Assembly (NCBI GenBank): GCA_951394045.1
Contig: OX595987.1
Span: 1,302,001-1,366,000, forward strand
Source of the DNA: Nitzschia sp. DOCU1
Taxonomy: Eukaryota > Bacillariophyta > Bacillariophyceae > Bacillariales > Bacillariaceae
Direction of reading: 5' to 3'
DNA length: 64,000 bases
A model generated the notes under the pieces. The model saw only the letters and a list, made by a program, of their open reading frames with translations. It ran no database searches and was not told the origin of the DNA. Positions 57,102-64,000 of the stretch are shown here, in pieces; positions within the stretch are counted from its first letter, which is position 1; the number at the start of each line of letters is the position of its first letter. The translations under genes were made by a program, and so were the position numbers.

Positions 57102-57672
57102 AGGCGTCTTGGTCGTATCATGAATTGCTGCGTTCAACGCCATCGGAGTTGATCTTCTGCCGTGCTACGAACTTGGGGCTTTATGGAATTCCTTCGTGAC
57201 CCTTGCGAAGTGGGGTGGGGATTCCAAGGGGGTGCTAGTTCTCCACTCAAACTAGAAACGAGAGAGAGAGTGTGTGTATGTCGGCCTTGCTTCAGCTGCT
57301 CAAGATCTTTGCAGCTGCAGCTGTAGAGTACTTCGTAGAATGATCGAGTGAAACAGACTTAAGCTCTTCCGCCGGCATGAGATGAGCGCGGTCCTCCCAG
57401 CAGATAGCATTACGTGAGGAAAGCGGGTATATCGTCAAGGTAGTTACAAACTGGATAGTGCGTATTGTCGCTGCTTTATCTATACTATACTTGGAGTAGC
57501 AATCTTGCAATAGTAGTAGTATTGTGGAGAATGAGCAATCAATCGAATCGCTAGCAAGCTAGCGGTGCATAAACGATTGATAGATCGATTGAAATCCTCT
57601 AGCTAGTAGTACACATATACAAATCAATCAATCTAGTAACTACAAAATTGATATTGAACCATCGGTCTGTAA
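57102..57672. other. Intergenic region, low-complexity
   Basis: 570 bp. Contains GAGAGAGAGAGTGTGTGT at about 57261-57276 and TAGTAGTAGT runs near 57510 and 57602. No gene is supported. Confidence 0.5.
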
Positions 57673-58191
57673 TTAGACATCTGGCTCGGAAGCACGATGG
57701 CTGTTCTTCTTCCTCTTCTGCGTACTAATGCCAATGCGCTTCTCGGCTCTGGAAATTTGCGATGCGTCGTAGAAACGAGGGGGATTCTGAAAACGGCCCC
57801 AGGCATTGTAGAGAAAAGCGATCTTCTCAGGCCCAGTCGCAGTGGGAAATCTGGCAACGAAAATTGCGAGTAGAAAGAGGTCGAATCCTCGAAGAACGCG
57901 AGCTCTGCGATTGCCTGAGCGAGCAAAGGCCTCCACATGGCCAAGCTGATTCTCTCGCTCAATGTATCGCCGAATGGTGCGCTCAGATGGAAATGTGCCT
58001 TGTTGACGAGCTGCGGCCAAGGCTGGTTCGTCGAGGCGACCTTGCTGGTACGCCTCCATTGCAAGGCGTCGAATTTCAAAAGGATATGCCTCAGTTCTAC
58101 CACCAGGACGGACACCAGGAGGACGAATTTGCCTAGCATCTGCTCCTGCAGGACGATCCTCGTCGTCTTTCGATGCGTTGCCGTTCACCAT
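57673..58191 (-). CDS. Transposase-derived HTH ORF (truncated mobile-element gene)
   Basis: One ORF of 172 codons, ATG 58191. The text YPFEIRRLAMEAYQQGRLDE, then ARQQGTFPSERTIRRYIERE, is a homeodomain-like helix-turn-helix pair found at the N-terminus of IS630/Tc1-mariner-like transposases; I recall many similar diatom ORFs. It continues with VLRGFDLFLLAIFVARFP and SRAEKRIGIS and stops at KKNSHRASEPDV. The DDE catalytic domain that normally follows is absent. It may be a truncated copy or a domesticated DNA-binding protein. Confidence 0.65.
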   Translation of the reverse strand: MVNGNASKDDEDRPAGADARQIRPPGVRPGGRTEAYPFEIRRLAMEAYQQGRLDEPALAAARQQGTFPSERTIRRYIERENQLGHVEAFARSGNRRARVLRGFDLFLLAIFVARFPTATGPEKIAFLYNAWGRFQNPPRFYDASQISRAEKRIGISTQKRKKNSHRASEPDV

Positions 58192-58541
58192 GGTGCTATT
58201 ACAACATCGCGATCGTCGGAAAGGTGTTGTGAGGATGTGATGTGATCTTTTGTTCTTCTACCTGTTCGAATCCGCGCCAGGGTTCAAACGTGGACGGTAT
58301 CTTGTCCTGCAGTCATTTCTACGTGGTTCCCTACACGTGTCGCGCGCGGCCGACTGCGAGCAAGCATGGCTGCCAAGATTGACTCGTTTGACCACCGAAT
58401 CGAATTTGGATCTTTGCCGCCAAAAGGTCATCACCATGGCGTCGGGATGATGATCAACACATCAGACCCTCTCGACAGTGATGCCGTGGACCATTGCATA
58501 GTGATCACCTGTAGCTATGTTCGACGATGTTGGCGAGGTGA
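58192..58541. other. Divergent intergenic region
   Basis: 350 bp between the HTH ORF and the type II GT-like gene; presumably promoters. Nothing else recognised. Confidence 0.45.
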
Positions 58542-60068
58542 ATGATGCCGTGTAGTAGTCGTCGAAAAAGAAGGGACTTGTGGGTATTGTTTGCCGTGAT
58601 AACTTTGGTATCTTTGATCTACAATGGTTTCGCAGCAACAAACTCGGCCGCATCCTCGATTGAGGATCTCGAGAACTATATGACGCCATCGTCAAAGTCG
58701 GCACATGATGATTCAACCGTGGTATCCTTTCATAGAAGAATCTGGATGGGTATTCCTATTTCAGAGGAGGAGCAAGCGGCGAAAATTCTGAATATGTCTC
58801 TCTCCAATTCTTCCAGCCACGCATTTCAGAATGTTTGTCCGGCGGCAGAGAATCCAAGCCGGAAGGACTGCGCCGTATATTACCGATTTCTGCAGGACGG
58901 CAATATACTTTCCTGGTGGGAATACGTCCAAAGTCAAATAGGCGAGAACGAGAAAGATAACCCACTTATTCTTTGGGTGTCCGATCGAACGATTCTTTAT
59001 CCACGCTACTTTATGGAATACCTCAAGACGCAAGAAAGGAAACCGTTGCTCGTTGGTCAGACCCCGACTCGCACGTGTGCCCAGAACTACCGTCCGGAGC
59101 GAATGACTTGTCAGAAACTCTCTGGCATGGTCACTTTGATATCCTATCGCGCTCTCAAGTTGACAGCTCCATGTTGGAAGAACGCGACGGAAAAAGAATC
59201 AACAGGAGCATTGATTGCAAGCACATTAGCCACATGTCAAAGCGACGATTCCCAGATACAGTTTGTCACCATTCCTCGACAATTTGCACGGTCAAAAGAC
59301 CCTCTTCGCTTCTGGGACAACCTGATCGAGTGGAATTCTTCGCCAGTTACCGTGGATTATATCACTGCAAAATTTGGTAGAGAGGATCAGTTTGCCTCTG
59401 CGGTTCAGGCTACTGAGGAGGCGCTGCTGAGCTTCGGGATGGACCCGAAACACGTTCATGCCTATTTCAAGTTTCCTCAATTCATTCTGGAGGACCCACA
59501 GTGGCAACGGCATTTGGAATTCCTTACGAACATGACCCTCAAGCCCAGAGGAGCTGGTTATTGGTTTTGGAAGGCCCCACTCATACTTCACCACTTGCGC
59601 CAAGCTCGTGATGGGGACTTTGTCGTTTTTGCTGATGCTGACGTGCGGGATCATTGCAAGTGGCAAAACGAGCTGATTAGGAAAATGCTTGCCACTGAAA
59701 CCAACCTTGCTTTATACCAGGTCGACTATCAGGCCCGAAAGTACACAAAGCGAGATGTGTACGAGCAATACTGCCATTCAGACCCAACCAATGATTTATC
59801 TTATATGCTAGCTGCAAGTTGGATTGTAGTGCGCAATACCCAGGGAATTGTTCAGTTGCTGGAAGAGTGGCAAAAGGGCATGGTAGACTTTTCCATGGTC
59901 AGTGACGAGCCAAGCAAACTTGCTAACATCGGTGACTTTGAATACCATTTGCATGACCAATCGATATTGAACGCCATTGTCAAGTGTCATCACAGCGACA
60001 AACCAAGCTTCGTATTTGAAGGCGCAGTCACTTTGAAAGACTGGACAGTAAACATGTTCCGGATATAA
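58542..60068 (+). CDS. Type II membrane glycosyltransferase-like protein
   Basis: One exon, 508 aa, ATG 58542 (a second ATG follows at once). A basic start (SSRRKRRDL) precedes a signal anchor (WVLFAVITLVSLIYNGFA), then an Asn-glycosylation-rich stem. The C-terminal half has RGAGYWFWKAPLILHHL with DGDFVVFADADVRD, a pattern (R-G-x-G-Y-W-x-W-K ... GD-x-x-x-x-x-D-A-D) seen in a poorly defined family of eukaryotic/bacterial glycosyltransferases. DADV could bind the metal and nucleotide sugar. LHDQSILNAIVK resembles the D-Q-x-I-L-N motif common in GT families. It would be a Golgi protein. Donor and acceptor are unknown. Confidence 0.7.
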   Translation: MMPCSSRRKRRDLWVLFAVITLVSLIYNGFAATNSAASSIEDLENYMTPSSKSAHDDSTVVSFHRRIWMGIPISEEEQAAKILNMSLSNSSSHAFQNVCPAAENPSRKDCAVYYRFLQDGNILSWWEYVQSQIGENEKDNPLILWVSDRTILYPRYFMEYLKTQERKPLLVGQTPTRTCAQNYRPERMTCQKLSGMVTLISYRALKLTAPCWKNATEKESTGALIASTLATCQSDDSQIQFVTIPRQFARSKDPLRFWDNLIEWNSSPVTVDYITAKFGREDQFASAVQATEEALLSFGMDPKHVHAYFKFPQFILEDPQWQRHLEFLTNMTLKPRGAGYWFWKAPLILHHLRQARDGDFVVFADADVRDHCKWQNELIRKMLATETNLALYQVDYQARKYTKRDVYEQYCHSDPTNDLSYMLAASWIVVRNTQGIVQLLEEWQKGMVDFSMVSDEPSKLANIGDFEYHLHDQSILNAIVKCHHSDKPSFVFEGAVTLKDWTVNMFRI

Positions 60069-60332
60069 ACACGAGGAACAACCTCCGAACAGTAGAACGA
60101 TTCCGCGCAAGATGCAAAATTTGGCACTGTTTCCGAATGCAATCAGGAGCGGTGCTTGGGAAGGGTTTGAACTTCTTGCTGCCAAGGGGGATCCATGCCA
60201 TCATAATCCAGTTAACGTCCGTTTGAGGATCCGAGTGCTTCATGTGACCCATACTGCAACAGTTTAGATTGTCCTCGTAGATTCTAGAACTTCCGAGCCA
60301 GTTCTCAATTTCACAGTAGCCAAGCCCGATCA

Positions 60333-61373
60333 TCATATCTGTTTGCAAAAGCACAATAGCGGAGCACCATCTATCATACGAATGGATGAGAACGGGTCCG
60401 GCGCCACGCCCGCCATCCAAGCATACTCTGGACTTTGGTCGGTGACTACTTGGTAACCCAGCCCTTTATACAAGGCTTGAGCTACTTTGCCGGACCGAAA
60501 GTCTGCATCGGCGTGCAAGTAGATGTAGTCGCAGCCCCAAGATTTGGCGACCCCCTCCGTTGCGAGCATGAGTATCTTGGAATACCCCAGGCCCCGGCAG
60601 CGTGGATCAACTAGCAGATTTGTCACCCAACCTTGCAGCTTAGTGCCCGTCAGTCGACAATAGAGTTGTTTGAGCCACAATGGCACGGGAAATGGAGGAG
60701 GATTACGGTTTGCGTCGGGGGGCTGTAAACTTAGCTCCACTATCCCGACAATCTCGTCCAATGCCTTGTCGTCGCCTTTGCGACAGCGCGTTCGACTCAG
60801 GACCAACACTGCCGGATCGTTTGCGCGACAGCCCTCACTGATGCGAAGATTGGCATTTATTTTTGCCAAAAGCGCAAGTCTCACTGACGGCTCGAAATAT
60901 ACTCGATCCCACCAATTGGACAATTTGCTAAAATCCCCGAGTGGAAAATCCAAGATACTCAAAGTCGAACCAGTACCGAATTCATCGATACAGAGAGGAA
61001 TGATGTACCGAATGTCGTCTTGTCGCATGAAACGAATCGAAAGCTTCTCCTCGTATTCCCGTGGCTCAGCGCCTCCCGCTTCCTCGAATGCAATCTCGAC
61101 CGGGAGCAAAAGGCTGGCGGATTGAAGGCTGACCAGGACGTCAGGGTTGAATTTCCGCCGTCGAGGTGCCGGAGCATTGTCCGTCTTTCGAAAGAACAGG
61201 TGACAAGCAACGTCCCCTTGAATTCGAATGGCGGTATGAATGTGCCGATCCAAGCTACACCCGTCGGATGAAAATGAAGATCGACTGGTCGGCAAAGAAA
61301 GCTGAAATGCCGAAACGGAAGAGCTTTGTCTGCCTCCGAAACTCGCTGCCAGAACAAGTGGCAAAACCCTCAT
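60333..61373 (-). CDS. GNAT-family N-acetyltransferase, probably plastid
   Basis: One exon, 346 aa from ATG 61373 (the frame stays open to 61406). MRVLPLVLAASFGG then SSSVSA-FQLSL is a signal peptide plus ASAFAP-type cleavage site. The region after residue 115 has LSIRFMRQDDIRYIIPLC, an N-terminal GNAT strand-helix, and the acetyl-CoA motif A near 255-285: VTNLLVDPRCRGLGYSKILM (R-x-x-G-x-G/Y). CDYIYLHADADFRSGKVAQALYKGLGY is the motif B/A continuation. Substrate (protein N-terminus, Lys or small molecule) is not evident. It converges with the GT-like gene, 264 bp between stops. Confidence 0.82.
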   Translation of the reverse strand: MRVLPLVLAASFGGRQSSSVSAFQLSLPTSRSSFSSDGCSLDRHIHTAIRIQGDVACHLFFRKTDNAPAPRRRKFNPDVLVSLQSASLLLPVEIAFEEAGGAEPREYEEKLSIRFMRQDDIRYIIPLCIDEFGTGSTLSILDFPLGDFSKLSNWWDRVYFEPSVRLALLAKINANLRISEGCRANDPAVLVLSRTRCRKGDDKALDEIVGIVELSLQPPDANRNPPPFPVPLWLKQLYCRLTGTKLQGWVTNLLVDPRCRGLGYSKILMLATEGVAKSWGCDYIYLHADADFRSGKVAQALYKGLGYQVVTDQSPEYAWMAGVAPDPFSSIRMIDGAPLLCFCKQI

Positions 61374-62182
61374 GGTCGCCCGACGACGTAGCCTCTGAAG
61401 CATCATCTGTATCTTCCGTATTGCCCAAACGCCTGCGGATAATCACAATCTGTAAAGAGGAGCTTGAAGTTGTCTATTTCTCATTTCTCGATCTGCGTTG
61501 TTCCTCCCTCATCATGAATGATGCCAGCGTGTCTGACTCACACGACTTCAAACAGAATCTGCCAAATTCTTCCTAACCTTGCCGGCTCGAAGGAAACAAC
61601 GGCCCGATATTTATTTAGAAACTTGCTGCCTTGCATCCTCGATTGGAATACAAAAATGGGACAAAATTTCTCGATGCAGCATTCTTTATTTAACAACCTA
61701 TCGCTCCCGCCCTACCTTCAGACACCATGCTCGCGCTTGGAGATGACTGGCGGCCATCACACGTGAAAACACCACGCTCCGTTTGAAACGATGCAAGCCG
61801 CCGCGAGACCGACGTGCGGAGGCGCGTCTGCGTGATTGTATCCCTTTCGTGCACAAACGAGAGGTTTGCTGCGGATTTCTTGTCATCCATGATAGCCGGA
61901 GTGTTGCGACAACATCGAAGAAGTTTTCCCGCAGGGTTATCAACAAGATTTGCTTCTCAAGTGGTCCTAGAGAAACAGTCCCGGACTCGGTGCTTAGAGA
62001 AGATTTCGTTGACGCCGCGGCGCTGTGGATGGGGGGCCATTGAAACCAGTCATTTGAACGCAGTATTGATCATTAACACCGTTCAGGGTCGCTAGGTTTA
62101 TCAAAAGCACCGTTGTACGCGTTCTGAAGCGACTGTCTATCTGGAAGCAATACTCTAGGTTGCCGACTCAGTAGCAGTAACC
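61374..62182. other. Divergent intergenic region
   Basis: 809 bp between the GNAT (minus) and RING-TPR (plus) genes. Short frames are present on both strands without support; presumably two promoters. Confidence 0.45.
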
Positions 62183-64000
62183 ATGGGGTTTGAAATGGAT
62201 CGAGTGGTCTCGGACCTTAAGCACTGTGGCCCATTTGTATGTGCAGTTTGCAAGGCATTATCCTCCCACGATGTGCTTGTCACGATATGCAATCATCCAT
62301 TTTGCAAGCCGTGCCTGGAAGTCTGGACGTCGAAACGGGTAGCCGAGGGACTGAACTGCCGCTGCCCCGCGTGTCGGGAAGATTTGGAGAAGCCTGAGGC
62401 GAGCGACGAAACTTTGGAAATTGAAGGGAGGCATGTGGCTGCTAGGCCCCTGGAGAAAGCTCAACCTTTGGCTTTTGCAGTGATGAATAACATCCAAGTC
62501 AAGTGTACCGAGGGTGAATGCTACTGGGTTGGAGATTACGGCGAGATCAAGAAGCATTTAGTGGAGCATAACCTCACAACCGTGCGGACGCCATCTGCTC
62601 AACAAAGCACCATAACTTCGACGGCGGCGGCCGCAAATGGAGCACCCCAGCCTCAATACACATACGATGACGCTTCCCGGGCTGGAGTTACAACTAGAGG
62701 CGAAGCCACTGGGGCTCATCATGGTCGTACCCTGCCATTGCATGCGCAGCAAAGTCAACCAGTTGATCAATCTGACTTGCAGCGGGCCATGGATCGTTGT
62801 GACAAGCTCAAGAAGCAGGCCAACGCCAAGTTCAATCGGGGAGATGTTGAAGGAGCAAGGCTTTTGTACAGTGAAGGTCTTGCTCTTATTTCTAGCTTTC
62901 CTCCAGAGAACGATGATGTTCGCATAATGACGGCTTCCTTGTTCTCAAATAGGGCGGTTACCTTCTTCCGTGAAAGAATACTGCCACCGAGTATCGAGGA
63001 TTGTGATCGCAGCTTGGAGCTTGATCCGAAATCTGAGAAAACCTATATTCGAAAGTGGAGAGCTCTTTCTGCAATGGGACAGACCGAGGCTTCGATTCAA
63101 TGTTTGCGAGACGGTGTCAAGGCGCTACCTCAGTCGTCCAAACTTTCAGATGAACTTCGAAAGGCTACTGGGCCTCCGCAGACACCATCGGGCATGCACA
63201 GAGACCCGTACATGGATATGAGTTATTCTGTTAGTGGCATGAGTCGGTTTGACGATATGAGCAGGGCACATGAAATGGAGTTGTCCGTTGCAGGAGATCC
63301 AAACCCAGCCCTCATGGAACGTGCGGAACGATTGAAGAAACAGGCCAATGCCAAGTTCAATAAGGGTGATATCGAGAGTTCTCGAAACTTATACACTGAC
63401 GCCATTGGATGCATACCCCAGAATCACCAACAATTCAGTCAAGGGGTCAAGTCGCTTTTGTCAATGTTGTATTCAAATCGTGCAGTGACGTACTTCCGAG
63501 ACAAAATGTACCAGGAGAGTCTTGATGACTGCCAAAAGGCAATCGACCTCGACCCACTATCTGAGAAGTCCTATATTCGAAAGGCACGCGCACTGGGAGG
63601 GTTAGAGATGCACGATGAAGCTCGGGCATCACTCGAAGAAGCGTCGGCAAAAATGCCGAATTCCAAGAAGATCAAGGAAGAGCTTGCGAAGACCATTCAA
63701 GAGATGGATGTTCGCCCAGATTCTAGAGGTGACGGTATGACAACGGCAGACTCTGTCGATTTTAATGGGTCTGTCGGGAGTTTCAATTTCTATATCACGC
63801 CCGACGCAAAAGTCGGTGCTGGCAAAGCAGCTGCCGCCAACGACTATGCAGAGGAACTCGAACTCTCAGACAAGCTCAAACGCAACGCCAATGCCAAATT
63901 TAATCGAGGCGATATTGCTGGCGCACGACTCCTGTATACGGAAGCTCTCGCCTGCCTGCCCAATGATCGGGAAAACGAAGAAGTCCGCGCGTGTCTGGCT
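62183..64000 (+). CDS. RING-finger protein with at least three tandem TPR modules (3' end outside window)
   Basis: A single frame opens at ATG 62183 (CCATGG) and has no stop up to the window end, 606 codons. Residues 15-75 form a RING: CGPFVCAVC, ICNHPFCKPC and CRCPACRED, giving the Cys3-His-Cys4-type spacing. A Thr/Gln/Ala-rich linker follows. Then three modules begin at about 208, 382 and 564, each with LK(K/R)QANAKFN(R/K)GD or a close variant, GA/SRxLYxEA/DA, SNRAVTxFRE/D and SEKxYIRKxRAL. These are tetratricopeptide pairs like those of UNC45/SGTA/Hop co-chaperones. A RING E3 with TPRs could couple chaperones to ubiquitination; the order is the reverse of CHIP (TPR then U-box). How many more repeats follow is unknown. 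Confidence 0.85.
   Translation, partial: MGFEMDRVVSDLKHCGPFVCAVCKALSSHDVLVTICNHPFCKPCLEVWTSKRVAEGLNCRCPACREDLEKPEASDETLEIEGRHVAARPLEKAQPLAFAVMNNIQVKCTEGECYWVGDYGEIKKHLVEHNLTTVRTPSAQQSTITSTAAAANGAPQPQYTYDDASRAGVTTRGEATGAHHGRTLPLHAQQSQPVDQSDLQRAMDRCDKLKKQANAKFNRGDVEGARLLYSEGLALISSFPPENDDVRIMTASLFSNRAVTFFRERILPPSIEDCDRSLELDPKSEKTYIRKWRALSAMGQTEASIQCLRDGVKALPQSSKLSDELRKATGPPQTPSGMHRDPYMDMSYSVSGMSRFDDMSRAHEMELSVAGDPNPALMERAERLKKQANAKFNKGDIESSRNLYTDAIGCIPQNHQQFSQGVKSLLSMLYSNRAVTYFRDKMYQESLDDCQKAIDLDPLSEKSYIRKARALGGLEMHDEARASLEEASAKMPNSKKIKEELAKTIQEMDVRPDSRGDGMTTADSVDFNGSVGSFNFYITPDAKVGAGKAAAANDYAEELELSDKLKRNANAKFNRGDIAGARLLYTEALACLPNDRENEEVRACLA

Overview
The window looks like nuclear DNA of a photosynthetic heterokont, most likely a pennate diatom close to Phaeodactylum tricornutum. 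Genes are dense, on both strands, with few short GT-AG introns (about 50-110 bp). Several predicted proteins begin with a signal peptide followed by a small-residue/Phe cleavage context (VFG-FVP, VSG-FVP, VSA-FQL, VTSS-FVD), the ASAFAP-type leader of secondary plastids. The species name is inference; no rRNA or marker gene is present.

Layout. 1-11.3 kb: 3' end of a PIP kinase, a four-exon ER GPAT, a plastid DUF1823 protein, an MFS transporter, a fused prephenate/arogenate dehydratase + TyrA dehydrogenase, and a CDP-DAG synthase. 12-23 kb: a zinc-finger-like nuclear protein, a gene-poor 3.1 kb stretch, a type II membrane fucosyltransferase-like protein, a mitochondrial mS26-like coiled-coil protein and a 78-aa membrane protein. 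23-34 kb: a seven-exon C2-domain membrane protein, two tandem paralogous coiled-coil proteins, a protein with WG-like repeats, and an ERGIC/Erv46-type cargo receptor. 34-41 kb: a 2091-aa CBP/p300 acetyltransferase with KIX-like, TAZ1, bromodomain, PHD, HAT, ZZ and TAZ2 regions. 41.8-44.6 kb: a decayed PIF/Harbinger-type DNA transposon with about 80-bp imperfect terminal inverted repeats. 46-50 kb: a six-exon MscS-like channel. 50-60 kb: four glycosyltransferase genes (two SERGT/HPAT-like paralogues, a GT8 enzyme, a type II GT-like protein) interleaved with a CCB2/CCB4 cytochrome b6f assembly factor and a truncated transposase HTH ORF. 60-64 kb: a plastid GNAT acetyltransferase and the 5' part of a RING + repeated-TPR gene that leaves the window still open.

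Functional threads: lipid synthesis (GPAT and CDP-DAG synthase make successive phospholipid precursors, though in different compartments), plastid aromatic amino-acid synthesis, secretory O-glycosylation, and membrane tethering or mechanosensing. The most notable observations are the PDT-TyrA fusion whose TyrA half has Asn where the family has its catalytic His, a 5-nt internal microexon with a near-duplicate decoy in the neighbouring intron, stop-free introns of 3n length, and the local glycosyltransferase cluster. All spliced models were built by hand from splice sites and frame continuity; no transcript or database search was available.
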